Below are positions 36,301 through 46,240 of a stretch of 64,000 nucleotides of DNA, piece after piece (position 1 is the stretch's first letter; each line of letters begins with the position of its first letter). The stretch spans positions 29,670,049 to 29,734,048 of the forward strand of contig OZ024801.1 in NCBI GenBank assembly GCA_964017045.1, given 5' to 3'. Below the pieces are notes generated by a model. That model saw only the letters and a list, made by a program, of their open reading frames with translations. It was not told the DNA's origin and did no database searches. The position numbers and the translations under genes were made by a program. The stretch comes from Omphiscola glabra (lineage: Eukaryota; Mollusca; Gastropoda; Lymnaeidae).

Positions 36301-36494
36301 TTAACCACTTAACTAACTTTGGCTTTAGTTAACTTTAGCCTTAGGCAGCTTAGGCAGGGCTTAGTAGCGCCTTACTTAGCCAATAACTTCCAATAAGTAA
36401 GGCCAAATCACTTATTTTAAAATTATTAATACTACTAACTACTACTTACCTGACTTTTTCTTGTCCCCACACGTATAATCCGTTCCTCTGCCAT
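17595..36494 (-). CDS. HMBS: Hydroxymethylbilane synthase (porphobilinogen deaminase), 11 coding exons
   Basis: HMBS condenses four porphobilinogen molecules into hydroxymethylbilane in the cytosol, the third step of haem synthesis. Coding exons on the minus strand: 36494-36450, 25254-25182, 24849-24800, 23658-23525, 22792-22715, 22525-22450, 21150-21037, 19956-19798, 19674-19621, 18337-18248, 17858-17595 (stop 17597-17595). All junctions are GT-AG and keep frame. The total is 1137 nt, 378 residues, against 361 in human. Conserved blocks appear in order: [44 protein letters not shown] (catalytic Asp85), [42 protein letters not shown] and EGGCSVPV (Cys247, dipyrromethane cofactor attachment). 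All active-site residues I can check are present. The C-terminus is longer than in vertebrates. A 3' poly(A) signal was not securely placed. Confidence 0.97.
18509..18593. repeat. Near-perfect 34 bp inverted repeat (hairpin) in HMBS intron 9
   Basis: The left arm 18509-18542 and right arm 18560-18593 are reverse complements with two mismatches around a 17 nt loop. The arm core is GATTTTTGGGGGATA. In the HMBS pre-mRNA this would form a long stable stem. The following 18594-18672 is the second copy of the dispersed repeat seen at 75-165. Confidence 0.9.
18815..18968. repeat. 45 bp minisatellite, 3 copies (HMBS intron 9)
   Basis: The unit contains ATGTATTACTTAGATAATCA and CTTCAGGCAGACAATTCTTT. 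A second local two-copy repeat of about 65 bp follows at 19143-19272 (TGGGCAGAAATGTG, AAGACAGATCTGCAAAA). Both are intronic. Confidence 0.88.
19441..19627 (-). repeat. 31 bp array that repeats the HMBS exon 9 splice donor (6 units)
   Basis: On the transcribed strand each unit reads TTATGAG, then GTAACTAATTGTGCTCTC and a short spacer. The first unit contains the real exon 9 end and donor (boundary 19621/19620). Identical or near-identical GAG|GTAACT sites recur every 31 bp at about 19590, 19559, 19528, 19497 and 19466; one unit has GTAATT. Seven bases of exon are copied with the donor. Use of any decoy would add in-frame sequence ending in TGA within ten codons. Confidence 0.93.
19621..21150 (-). 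CDS. HMBS: HMBS exons 7-9 (substrate and cofactor site)
   Basis: Exon 7 (21150-21037, 38 codons) begins [11 protein letters not shown] and ends GWQSCISQ. Exon 8 (19956-19798, 53 codons) carries [20 protein letters not shown]. Exon 9 (19674-19621, 18 codons) carries [18 protein letters not shown] with the cofactor cysteine. The exon 9 donor is the first unit of a 31 bp tandem array of donors (see 19441-19627). Confidence 0.95.
20105..20312. repeat. 20 bp minisatellite, about 10-11 copies (HMBS intron 7)
   Basis: The unit is ACTATTATAACTGTAGTTTT, nearly homogeneous. It is non-coding. The flanks at 20313-21036 contain no other feature I can identify. Confidence 0.95.
21572..22283 (+). mobile_element. 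piggyBac-like element remnant with TTAA target sites (HMBS intron 6)
   Basis: Terminal inverted repeats CTCTTTCGCTGCGGA and TCCGCAGCGAAAGAG lie 712 bp apart and are flanked on both sides by TTAA (21568-21571, 22284-22287). That is the piggyBac signature. Inside, an ATG-led stretch near 21828 (MATLSTSR) and, after a break, [20 protein letters not shown] at about 21921-21985 resemble the acidic Ser/Asp N-terminus of piggyBac transposases. The DDD catalytic core is absent. A 150 bp stretch at 22070-22240 is shared with copies at 30150, 46090 and 56460. Confidence 0.75.
22450..23658 (-). CDS. HMBS: HMBS exons 4-6 (catalytic region)
   Basis: Exon 4 (23658-23525, 134 nt) carries the motif HSLKDLPT with the catalytic aspartate. 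Exon 5 (22792-22715, 78 nt) carries [11 protein letters not shown]. Exon 6 (22525-22450, 76 nt) carries [16 protein letters not shown], whose paired arginines bind the growing polypyrrole. Exon 6 ends before GTATCC, a weaker donor than the others. Confidence 0.95.
23890..24322. repeat. 36 bp minisatellite, 12 copies (HMBS intron 3)
   Basis: The unit contains CATGGTTTCATCCTCCAGCC and TGTGCTTACATAACCA. The period is 12 codons and lacks stops in several frames. It therefore gives long open frames on both strands (12-residue repeats [12 protein letters not shown] and [12 protein letters not shown]). It lies wholly inside an HMBS intron, so these are not credible genes. Confidence 0.95.
24800..25254 (-). 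CDS. HMBS: HMBS exons 2-3
   Basis: Exon 2 (25254-25182, 73 nt, phase 0 to 1) reads [13 protein letters not shown] and ends KFET. Exon 3 (24849-24800, 50 nt, phase 1 to 0) reads [16 protein letters not shown]. The TTGD motif contributes cofactor contacts. Both boundaries fit human HMBS closely. Confidence 0.95.
25556..25880. repeat. GA-rich low-complexity tract
   Basis: Repeated GAGAGAGA and GTGAGAGA motifs with irregular spacing occupy about 320 bp. The open frames on the minus strand here are compositional. It could form purine-strand structures, but nothing specific is visible. Confidence 0.7.
26246..26632. repeat. 34 bp minisatellite, about 11 copies
   Basis: The unit contains CTAAGGGAACTTATGCCAAC and a variable ACCTAGCCACCCAG. 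Three unit types (CCTAGCC, CCCACCC, GCCTAGCC) occur in a partly ordered pattern, which points to block duplications. Confidence 0.93.
27130..27297. mobile_element. 168 bp hAT MITE (family with 31389-31548)
   Basis: The ends are CAGTGGCGAAACAAAGGGGG and CCCCTAGCTACGACACTG, with CGGCCCGCCC just inside. Flanks CCTCATAC and CATCATAC match at 7 of 8 bases, a hAT-type duplication. It is non-coding. Confidence 0.75.
28133..28862. repeat. 34 bp minisatellite in two blocks around a transposon fragment
   Basis: The unit has CCTTCTAGCAATGTTACATG and TATAGCTCAAACA. Block 1 is about 28133-28350 and block 2 about 28565-28862, some 16 units in all, with variable loss of CCTTCT. Between them, 28420-28565 is the reverse complement of the interior of the TIR element at 905-1013. 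Confidence 0.9.
29549..29615. mobile_element. 67 bp miniature inverted-repeat element
   Basis: The ends CAGGGCTGCCAC and GTGTGGTAGCCCTG are inverted repeats, and the interior is itself palindromic (AAATTCCCAAGATT and TGGGAAATTTCCC). It is hAT-like in its termini, but no target duplication is seen. Confidence 0.5.
30150..30300. repeat. 150 bp dispersed module, copy 2
   Basis: It shares GTATCAAATGAAAGATAATT, GAATGGACTATA and TTACTTCTTCAGTTTAACTA with copies at 46085-46240, 56450-56590 and (reverse) 22070-22240. The 22 kb copy lies inside the piggyBac element, so this is probably a decayed relative. Confidence 0.8.
31389..31548. mobile_element. 160 bp hAT MITE with perfect 8 bp target duplication
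   Basis: Degenerate CACTCGCGTAGTAAGGG and CCCTTAGCTAAGCCAGTG ends are flanked by identical GTAACAGG at 31381-31388 and 31549-31556. The interior matches the MITE at 27130-27297 (CGGCCCGCCC, and TCGTAGAAGGGG against TCGTGGAAGGGG). Confidence 0.85.
31975..32790 (+). pseudogene. RTE-like LINE reverse transcriptase fragment
   Basis: The first 66-residue open stretch (32033-32233) reads [20 protein letters not shown] and [19 protein letters not shown]. This is the palm motif of RTE-type reverse transcriptases, DDLDFADDLALLSH…GLKIN..KTK. The catalytic FADD is changed to FTEE. Downstream, in other frames, are [15 protein letters not shown] and [20 protein letters not shown], matching the usual NVKSVLLYGSETW and RRILNI.WP.II continuation. 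Multiple stops and frame breaks make it dead. Clade is inferred from recalled motifs. Confidence 0.75.
33797..35330 (-). pseudogene. L2/CR1-like LINE, 5'-truncated, with internal deletion and nested insertion
   Basis: On the minus strand: [20 protein letters not shown] near 35150, [20 protein letters not shown] and [20 protein letters not shown] (34977-34738), then DLSAAF and the VLGPVLFT motif near 34500, and the C-terminal [20 protein letters not shown]…[11 protein letters not shown] (34450-34100). The YADD block between VLGPVLFT and the C-terminal part is missing. A segment at about 34985-35045 with a TTC run interrupts the frame and looks inserted. The 3' end at 33797-33850 has an AATAATAATAAA run and GCACTGTACAAAGTCAAC, shared with 59160-59225. 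Confidence 0.85.
36450..36494 (-). CDS. HMBS: HMBS coding exon 1 and start codon
   Basis: ATG at 36494-36492 begins [15 protein letters not shown], and the exon ends CAG before GTAAGT. The RVGTRKSQ block is the universal N-terminal motif of the enzyme; its Arg and Ser residues bind substrate. A start here gives a short leader like the erythroid form of vertebrates rather than the longer housekeeping leader. No upstream in-frame ATG with a better context was noticed. The 5' flank to about 36760 is moderately GC-richer but shows no TATA box I trust. Confidence 0.93.
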
Positions 36495-37711
36495 TCTGGA
36501 TTTTAAATAAAACTACACAAATTATAAAAACAACAGCACGTATGTTCCCTTCCTCAAATCGAGATAAAACAATTAATAACAAAATATGCTACGCACTGTC
36601 GTAAACACCTAACAAAATGTGTGCATCGAAGTACACTCAAACTGCTGACGTCAAATGACCGTCTGCAACCTTTGATTGATCTGAGTCGCTACGTTTACGA
36701 CTGCGGTAAACTTAAAGTAGCCTCATAAAAGCTAAGGCTAAGCTTACCGCCGAAGAAAACGTATTTAACTTTTAAATATTTATATATTTGTTCTACTTTA
36801 CTATAGTATATTAAGCAACATAAAAAAATTGAACAAGATTGTTATAACTCCAAACTTTTTATTTTGATTTCATATGTTTAAAAAATTAAATCAAGCCCCG
36901 TAAGTACGACCTGCTAGAAATTTCCAACTCACTGCCTCTTTTTTGCTGTATGCCATATGCCATATCATATATGGCATATGCACTATGAATGGATTTTACT
37001 TTTTAAATACTTTAAAATCTCTAATTAAGCCTGATATTGCGCCATATGTAGCACAAGTTTAGCTTTTCATTTTCAAGCTAGTTGATGGTGTCTGCTGACA
37101 GGCTCCTCTTCCAAAACCTAACTGTAAAATTTACACTCAGCGTCTGTCTAACAACCTACAATTAATATACTCACCCCTAAGGTCACGAGCATCTATGTGT
37201 ATTTATATTATAGCGGTCCAACCTCCCAAGTCACGTTTCTTGAGTAACTCTTAATGCAAATAGTAAAATTGTTTTCAAAACTTTCCACACAAAAAATGAT
37301 AATATCCTCTCTCCATACTTTACACCCATACGTTTTGGATAGGTCACATGATAAGGTTACATTGAGATATTCTATTGGATCGAAAGCTGCATTTAAATCG
37401 AATTTTAGAACAGTCAAAGCACCTCTCATTTTGATAAAAATGTGGTACCAGCAATTGATCTATTTTATAGGATACTGTTCTCTGAGAAATCCTGTTCCAT
37501 CTAGAGACCTACCTTTCCAATGTTATCCCATTTCCTGATTTTGTCGTGACATAGAATTTGCTTTTTAAAGATATCGAACTTTCTGGAAAATTCTAGATTG
37601 GATATTATTAGTTTTATATCCACTAATATCTCAATACGGACAGTGCAGTGTATTGCTACCACGTTAGGCCTATATCCATCAATTCACAAAAAAACTAAAG
37701 TTTTATCTAAG
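36495..37711. other. HMBS 5' flank and unassigned intergenic sequence
   Basis: The HMBS promoter must lie here (about 36495-36760, with GC-richer stretches and TGACGTCA-like AACTGCTGACGTCAAATGAC near 36650, a possible CRE-type site). A short palindrome around ATATGGCATATG occurs at 36950-36985. Further right no feature is supported. The TGACGT observation is weak evidence of regulation. Confidence 0.35.
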
Positions 37712-40345
37712 CATATTGACCTATAGAACTTTCTGGAACATTCTAGATTAAATGTATTATTATCCTCCCCGAACTGTGTAAAAAACAGTCTTTTATTAGT
37801 AATAATTATTCTTCGAATACGAAAAATTTTACGACTAAATGAATTTCTATAACTATAGTACATTTAAGTTAAAAGAGGGGCCCCGGGGGCCCATTCCATA
37901 ATTGTACCGAATTAGTTTTTCCTGAGATGGGTGCCCTATAATAATCATTCAGGTAAGTTATGAAGTTACAATTTTAAATTTGTCCCATTAAAATATATTG
38001 TATAATGCCATAAATATAGCGTTTTAAAGTTATCGAACTTTCTGGAAAATTCTAGATTGGATATTATTAGTTTTACATCCACCGTTATTTCCATATGGAC
38101 TAAGAAGTGTATTGCAACAAAGCTAAGCCTATATCCATCAATTCACATAGAACCTATAGTGTTGTCTAAGTCTATTGGTATTTATATAGCTTATATAAGG
38201 AAAAATTAAATGGGGCCCCCGGCCCCAGAGGAATGGATATTATGAATTCGGTACCCTTTAGTATTTGAGTATGGATAATCAAGTGTATGTGAACTAAGTT
38301 CGGTCAAAATCCATCAACTCATGTAGTAAGTATTAAGCCTATCGCTATTTATATAGCTCATATAAGGAAAAATGAAATGGGGCCCCTGGCCCCAGAGGGA
38401 TGGATATTATGAGTTCAGTACACTTCGGTATTTGAATATGGATAATCAAGTGTACGTGTACTAAGTTTGATCGATATCCATCCATTCACGTAGGAGTATT
38501 TGTTTGAACAATTTTTATATAGCTCATATAAGAAAAAAACGAATTCGGGGCCCCCGGCCCCACACGAAATGTTATTAAAAGTTCTCGACCCCTTAAGAGT
38601 TCCTTCTGGATAACCATGGATATATGTGCCAAGTTTGGTCAAGATCCATCAATCCGTTTAAAAGCCTTTGTGGAACAGACAAACAAATCCACAAACCCAC
38701 AAACCCACAAATTTTCACTTTTATATATATACTAGCCGATATACCCGGCGTAGCCCGGGGATGCATTAGGACCCCGATCCCGTTGGCCTACAGATCCTGT
38801 TAGGATACTGTTCTCTGTGGGATCCCGTTCAATCTAGGGACCCTCCATTCCGATTTGAGCGTGACATAGATATAGCGTTTAAAGTTATCGAACTTTCTGG
38901 AAAATTCTAGATTGGATATTATTAGTTTTAAATCCACCGATATTTTAGTACGGATAAAGAATTGTACTGCTACCACCCTCAGCCTATATCCCTCTATTCA
39001 CATATAACTATAGTGTTGGCTAAGCCTATTGATATTTATATATAGATTATATTAGGAAAAATTAAATGGAGCCCCGGCCCCAGAGAAATGAATATTATAA
39101 GTTCAGTACCCTTCAGTATTTGAATATGGATGATAAAGTGTATGTGTACTAAGTTTGGTCACGATCGATCTATTCATGCAGGAGTATTTGTTGTTAATTT
39201 TATTTATATAGCTCATATAGGAAAAAAAATGACTTTTTGGGCCCCCGGCCCAAACAAAATGTCATAAAAAGTTCATAACCCTGTCAGCGTTTTTTCCGAA
39301 TAATGATGGATATATGTGCCAAATTTGGTCAAGATCTATCCATCCATGTAGGAGTAATAAGCCTATTGACCTATAGAACTTTCTGGAACATTCTAGATTA
39401 AATGTTTTATCCTCCTCGAACTGTGTAAAAACAGTATTTTCTAAGTAATTATTTTTCGAATACGAAAAATTATACAACTAAATGCATTTCTATAACTATA
39501 GTAAATTTAAGTTAAAAGAGGGGCCCCGGGGGCCCATTCCATAATTGTACCGAATTATATGTGCCTGAGATGGGGCCCTATAAAAATCATTCAGGTAAGT
39601 TATGAAGTTAAGATTTAAAATTTGTCCCATTAAAATCTATTGAATAATGCCATAGATATAGCGTTTTAAAGTTATCGAACTTTCTGGAAAATTCTAGATT
39701 GGATATTCTTAGTTTTAAATCCACCGATATTTCAGTACAGACAGTGTATTTCTACCACCTTAGGCATATATCCATCAATTCACATAGAAACTATAGTGTT
39801 GTCTAAGCCTATTGATAATTGATATTTATATAGCTTATATAAGGAAAAATGAAATGGGGCCCCCGGCCCCAGAGGAATGGATATTATGAGTTCAGTACCC
39901 TTTTGTATTTGAGTATGGATAATAAAGTGTATGTTTACTAAGTTTGGTCAAGATCCATCCATTCATATAGGAGTATTAAGCTTATTGCTATTTATATAGC
40001 TCATATAAGGAAAAATGAAATGGGGCCCCCGGCCCCAGAAGAATGGATATTATGAGTTCAGTACCCTTCGGTATTTGAATATGGATAATCAATTGTACGT
40101 GCACTAAGTTTGATCGATATCGATCCATTCACGTAGGAGTATTTGTTTGTAATTTTTTTATATAGCTCATATAAGAAAAAAACGAATTCGGGGCCCCCGG
40201 CCCCACACGAAATGTTATTAAAAGTTCTCAACCCCGTAAGAGTTCCTTCTGGATAACGATGGATATATGTGCCAAGTTTGGTCAAGATCCATCAATCCGT
40301 GTAAAAGCCTTTGTGGAACAGACAAACAAACAAATTTTCACTTTT
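37712..40345. repeat. Duplicated GC/AT mosaic repeat block, about 1 kb unit
   Basis: The segment 37712-38720 recurs at about 39362-40335, offset 1.64-1.65 kb, and a partial third copy lies between. Recurrent modules are GAACTTTCTGGAAAATTCTA, AGAGGGGCCCCGGGGGCCCA, GGGGCCCCCGGCCCCA and AAGTTTGGTCAAGATCCATC, then a GGAACAGACAAACAAA tail followed by TATATA runs. The GATATACCCGGCGTAGCCCGG boundary at 38739 looks like a transposon terminus. The minus-strand open frames repeat with the units and are not protein-like. Class unknown. Confidence 0.85.
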
Positions 40346-43063
40346 ATATATATATATATGATAAGACTATAACAGAATACATGCTTGCAAAGACAAGGCG
40401 ACTGTGCATTTCATTACATGTGGAAGCCATATATTTTTGGAAAGGTTCAGTATAGTTTGAAATGCGAAGCGAGCACCCGTTTTATACAGTGTACTTATGT
40501 TTATTACATTTTAAGTCTTTTATTTACATACTAATTATTTAATGGGACACGGGGGACAGGGGTGGAGGGGAAAATGTTGTCAAAAATAGCGTGCCGTACC
40601 TTATGTATGGCACCGAATATACTTAATTGTTATCATAAAAGTTTCAAGCAACAAAAAACAAAAACAAAAAAAAATCGATTAAAGTTGAGAAATCACATTT
40701 AATTTCGCTTGAAAAATAAAATATGTATATTATATCATTTTTCACGGACATCCTTAAAATTTAAGGTCTAGTTATTTGGACAAAATTTCTTCGGCCCTTC
40801 CGTAAATTTGTGTGCGGTCGGCAATCCTAGCTAAATACCTCAACCAGGAGCAATAAGTCTTATAATACGTGAAATATATTTTTTATTGCATAAATAAAGT
40901 AAAAACTGTGATTAACTGTGAAAAGTGTCTTGTTTACAATTCTACCCCCACCCCAAACACTTTCTTTAAAAGATAAATAAATGTCCTATCAAATACGGAA
41001 TGTCCCCCATACTTTTCATATTGCCCCCTCCCCTGTCGCGGGACTATTAGGGAAACACTGATTTAAATCTGAAAGGAAATGTGATTAAATTACTGAAACT
41101 CAGTTCATAAATATAGGTGATTGCAATATAGGTGATTGCAATATATGTGATTGCATAATTTTTGATTGCAATAGAACAGGTTGAAACTGAATGAATATTT
41201 GAATTAGCCACACAAAAATAATAATTAAATACTCATTTTGTAAGAAGGGTTAAAAACACATGTTAAACTTACATTGTAATATAGGCAGCAGCGTCGCTCA
41301 TATGTGCAGTTTTTTTTTAAATGTTTGTAATTAATGCCGAACAATAAGTGGTTTCAAAAACTCACGTAAAATTTAATTCAACTGCTCTTCCCCAGTGATG
41401 GTTCTCCTGGTCAGTGATCGTCTTATTGCACTTCAGGTACCTCGATAGGGTTGGTGTGCGTGCTTATTTCGGGGTTTGAACTGTAAGGTCAGAGGGTGGT
41501 GACCTCCTTCTTACAGGCAATCAATAAATGACCCCCAGCGATCTGATTACACTGTGGTCCCTGAGACTCATAGAGAACGTACCGTTTGTGCTCCCGAGAA
41601 AGACATCTTTAATTTTGTTAAAGACCCTGAAAAGATTTGTGGATCTTCTTTTGGGCCCCATAATTGCCCATCATCTCTTCTGAAATTTACTCTTATTACA
41701 ATTACGCTATATGAAGTTAGATGCCCCCCCCCCCCCAAACAACACTCAACTGCCCCGATCTCATGCAGACACACATAAACCCCCCCACCCCCACCCCCAA
41801 CCGTAGTTCGTCAAGTTAGTCTCCATCGTCTTAGAAATCCAACGAATTCTAATCCAAAATAAGCCAACGTTACTTAAGATAAATTATCCCATGGCAAAAT
41901 AACAATGAGTACCTTGGCGAGTGGACGGTTTTATACTGACGTTCATAATTCTTGAGGTTCCCAAAATATTTCTGGCACATAGAATTTTGTTTAAAAAACA
42001 TAAAAATACAATTTTAAAAACTATTATTATTATTACAATTTAAAAATAATAGCTGAGAACGATGCCACGTGCCTCAGCCACGCGTTTTTTTGCTACCACC
42101 TACTAGGCTAGACTTAGAAGGATGAAAGGGGGAAAAAAGAAAGAAAAGTTGTTTGTCTCATGCATCACAATGGGAGCCGTAGGACAATCAACGGTCAAAT
42201 TATTATATATATATATATAGCAAACTTGCACCGAGCAGATTTAGACATATTCCATCATGGTTACCACTCTGTCTTGAATTTGGATGGAAACCTTGAGCAT
42301 ATTAACTTTACTGCCCTTTTTAGAGAAACAGATTTGATCCCGAGATTGAACTGCCCGTTAAGAAAGAACTCCGACTTTGTCCACCTACCATAAGGCTTAA
42401 AAGTATTAGCAGAAATGGGCAAATCTTTCCCATGACTACGATGTCCCTCTGCCACAACCTGTGCCAAGACAAAATGATTAAAAACTTGGTTTAAAAATAT
42501 GTAGAAGAGTATAAGTCTTAGTTATACTCTTATATCTCACATTTGGATGGCAGAACTAATTAACTAAGTATTTAAAAACGTTTACTCCACACTTAAGAAG
42601 AAATGGTGCAAGGTTGTTGGCTTGAATATATAATAATTGTTATTGCATTTATAATTATTATATTATGCAGAGTCTATATTGATTATGGTGGTTTAAGAGG
42701 TTAACCAGGGGTCAAGTCCTGAGAGAAAAAAAAAAGTATGTGAATCCAAGCAAGATCCCCCTTCCCGAAATAAATTCTTAGCAGAAAAAAGTACAAGCAC
42801 GTCATTCCCATTCGTTCCTGCAGGACTCGAGACCTCGGATTAACACATCCCTGTAAGCTTCGTCAGACATCACACGTTTATTCGTACATTTAACGATTTT
42901 TAAGACTACTCCTATTGAGCGTGCTGAAAGAGTCGAATATACAACTGCAGCTGCCATACTTCTATTTTTTTAGTAAAAACTTGGTATTAATTAGGTTAAC
43001 TTTCAGTGATAATGAAAAAAAATATTGCCTCACCCAGTGGTTCTCAAAGTCAGTCGTACCACC
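40346..43063. other. Intergenic sequence with transposon traces
   Basis: A G-rich left part at 40545-40570 is roughly mirrored by the C-rich stretch CCCCCTCCCCTGTCGCGGGAC near 41021, ending GGGAAACACTGAT, so an old hAT element may span 40.5-41.06 kb. ATAGGTGATTGCA repeats occur at about 41115-41170. C-runs and a short TA microsatellite (42205-42220) follow. No gene is supported. Confidence 0.4.
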
Positions 43064-43500
<437 letters not shown>

Positions 43501-43882
43501 ATAAATATATATATATATATACTGTAATTACAAAGAAATAATGTAGCTGTTATCTATGTTTAAGTTTAAACTCCACCTACCTGCTCATACGCCATATAGT
43601 GTTAGGGACGATGAAATAGCCAACAGGCACGTTAATTAAAATTGATTTCGTCTACGGTACTTAATTGATCTAGAAAACGAATCATGTCAAGTTCTGCTAA
43701 GGAAAAAAAATCATCTTCTTAAAGTTTTATTTTTTGTTTTAATTAACTAATTCGTTTTATTGATTAGGCCTGCGTGAAAATCGTCATTTTAATTAGTAGA
43801 CTGATATAGGTGAAATTTTCTCCTATTATTTTTATTTTATTTTTAATTTTCCGTCAGCCTCACGGTAAAATGAGTATTGTAG

Positions 43883-44562
43883 CAAAAATTAAAAAATTAT
43901 TAGATATTTGGAGGAATATTTAAAAATTAGTAGGTATTTGGAGGAATATTTAAAATTTGGATTCATACCCGCCGTCCATGACCTTTTTGTCTTTTATGCC
44001 AACAATGCTTGACCAACGAATCAATGAAACGACGTCATCGTGAGGCGCATTTGAAGGCCGAACATTGTGCTTATATTAATTCAGATTTAAATTACTTTCA
44101 AACTTTGAAGAAGAATTTTGAAAAAAGAACAACATTAAAGTATCTTTTTACTCCTCGCACTTTAACTGTCAATCGTACTCTTTAGTCTAGTTATGTAATT
44201 TCTTTACTGATTGTTAAATCTGGTAAAAATCATACTATAGGAGAGAATTTAATAAAACCATCAATATCAGCATTTCTTAAACAGTTCTGGAAAAGATGCT
44301 AAAGACGTGAAAGCTATACCATTCAGTAGCAAAATGTTAGCAAAGGAATAGATGAAATGAATAAAGATATTGAAATACAAGTTGTTGAAAAGCTGAAAAC
44401 AACAAAATTCTCAGTGCAAAAATCAACCTTGAGAGACAGTGAGGCTGTACTGATAACTTGCGTAAGCTATACTATATTGAAAAGGGAGATTTTGCTGAAG
44501 AAATTTTGTTCTGTAAATCATTAGAAAGCAACACTATTGCCAAAGATGTATATCATAAGCCA
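43883..44562 (+). pseudogene. Decayed hAT transposase (BED finger, ZBED5/SCAND3-like)
   Basis: Three frames must be combined. EEYLKFGFIPAVHD leads; next comes a BED zinc finger (LCQQCLTNESMKRRH, HLKAEH, so Cx2C…Hx4H is kept). Then follow LNYFQTLKKNFEKRTTLKYL, SYVISLLIVKSGKNHTIGEN, LIKPSISAFLKTVLEK and finally GDFAEEILFCKSLESNTIAK. These match in order the N-terminal half of ZBED5/FAM200/SCAND3-type hAT transposases. Stops and frameshifts disable it, and the catalytic C-terminal half is missing. A CAGTGGTTCTCAAAG end at about 43036 may be its left terminus. Confidence 0.8.
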
Positions 44563-45056
44563 CGGTTATAAATTTGTCAAACAGTTTAGACACCCTTAAC
44601 AATGCATCGTCGGAAATTCGGGTCCCCCCGCCCCAACCTTTTTTAGATGTGTGATGTCATTTATGGATGCTCCTTGGGACGTTTAAGTTACTGAGTGACA
44701 TTGAGTAATCGTGACAGTTGGGATTAAGTATGACGAAAACGTGGGAGACTGGGGATGCACAGTAAAATGTTGATAGGAAAGGGTTTCTTAGTAATGTTCT
44801 TGCTGAGAAATTCCCACAATTTTTTTGAATAACGGCGCTTCTGCTGTATCCATGTTCTGACAAATGCGCCGTGTGTCAAATTCTAACCATTACACATTAC
44901 ACTGCTAAATTGTCAATTTAATGTTTCTTTTTTAAAAATTTTACCTCGACATACCCCCACCCCGGTCCCCCAAATCAAAATAAAAGAATCCTCATACAAT
45001 TATGACGCAACAGTAAATATGATCATGGATTTTCACTGCTGTCTGTTTGGTGAGCC

Positions 45057-45747
45057 CAGTGGTTCTCGGAATATACGCCATGAGAATGGGGCTAAGAGCA
45101 ATAGGCGCCAAAATCAGCTAGGGGGCTGTCCATTAATTATGTCAACAAATTTTTGGCGATTTTTACCTCCCCCCCCCCTTGTCAACAACTTGTCAAACTT
45201 CCAGAGACCCCCCCATTATAAAATTACGTCAACATTTGATTACCCCCCCCCCCCCCCCAAATAAAAATAAAATGAAAAAAAAAACAATAATATTTTTAAG
45301 AAGACAAATTTACAACTACAACAAAAAAGTGAATAAAAGTAAAATGTTAATAAAATAAGTGTAATAAACTTTTAACTTATGAAATTAAATTTATTTAAAA
45401 AAGTAACATTGTTGACGTCAACTTTTCTTGACCCCCCCTCCCCCTTGTCAACAATTGTCAAAAATTTTCAGACCCCCCCTCCCCCCTATTTTGTTGACAT
45501 AATTAATGGACAGCCCCTAGAGCCAAAATCGTCTTTAGATAGAACCTTACTTGTGAACTCAACTATTAAATAATATATACTTATCAAAGACAAGGGGCGC
45601 TAAAAATAGTCTTTTTTACTTGTCTGCGGTGAGATTTGGGGGAGGGGCGTATATTTCGCTGCGGATTTCTCACGGGGGCCTTGCGAAATATTACACAATT
45701 TTCATACAATTTTACTGCCGGGAATCGAATAAAATTAGGAACCACTG
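45057..45747. mobile_element. hAT element (CAGTGGTTCTC ends) with nested MITE
   Basis: Left CAGTGGTTCTCGG and right TTAGGAACCACTG are inverted repeats. Flanks GGTGAGCC and GCTTGGCC match at only 5 of 8 bases. The element is split by the TIR element at 45122-45517. It is non-coding. Confidence 0.6.
45122..45517. mobile_element. 396 bp MITE with about 29 bp near-perfect inverted ends
   Basis: Both ends read GGGGCTGTCCATTAATTATG followed by TCAACAAA, in opposite orientation. TAG flanks both sides (45119-45121, 45518-45520), a possible 3 bp target duplication. The interior has C-rich runs and TGTCAACAA motifs that echo the termini. Superfamily uncertain. Confidence 0.85.
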
Positions 45748-46084
45748 GCTTGGCCAAATAAAATATACGTCACATGCTGAATACTATCTGAGCGATATCT
45801 AGCGAGTTCATTTTTTAGAACACAAGGTAACATTATGAATGACGATAATTATAGAAAAGAGTCTGTGATATTTTTAAAGCATGCGAGACACAGTTATGTT
45901 ATTTTTTCGCTGAATCGTACGACAAATATAAAAAAAATATACTGTGGGGTGGGTACGTTCTGGATGGCACCTATTATAAATTTTATATGGCTATTTAATT
46001 TGTATCATTTCTTCGCAAAATAATATTATTAATATCAACGAATTGGCTATTCGGACCCGGAGAAGAGTAAGAGGTTGGGTTTAT

Positions 46085-46240
46085 TAAAAAAAAAATTAAA
46101 CATATTATTGTTGGGTTTGCAAGACAAATTTTGGTATCAAATGAAAGATAATTGAATGGACTATATGTTTGTAAACTTACTTCTTCAGTGTAACTAAAAT
46201 AAACTACCACAAATGACATCCGAATAACCATTTAGTCTAA
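46085..46240. repeat. 150 bp dispersed module, copy 3
   Basis: Same family as 30150-30300. This copy continues into AAACTACCACAAATGACATCCGAATA, the same right-hand extension as at 56578. It lies 400 bp upstream of the OFD1 start codon, so it may be in the promoter region. Confidence 0.8.

Larger units (their letters stand above)
25255..36449 (-). other. HMBS: HMBS intron 1, 11.2 kb, repeat-filled
   Basis: This one intron holds a purine-rich GAGA tract (25556-25880), a 34 bp minisatellite, two hAT MITEs of one family, a second 34 bp minisatellite in two blocks, an RTE-like fragment and an L2-like LINE. The part from about 27000 to 32000 is clearly GC-richer than the rest and has C/G homopolymers (for example 27400-27415, 27815-27835, 29239-29255). 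A 44 bp duplication at about 27640-27717 is also present. No extra coding exon was found. Confidence 0.75.

Noticed and set aside
38415..40285. Paired 75-codon minus-strand frames with similar translation
   Set aside because: They repeat because the DNA block is duplicated. The sequence is GC-run and AT filler with no protein character.
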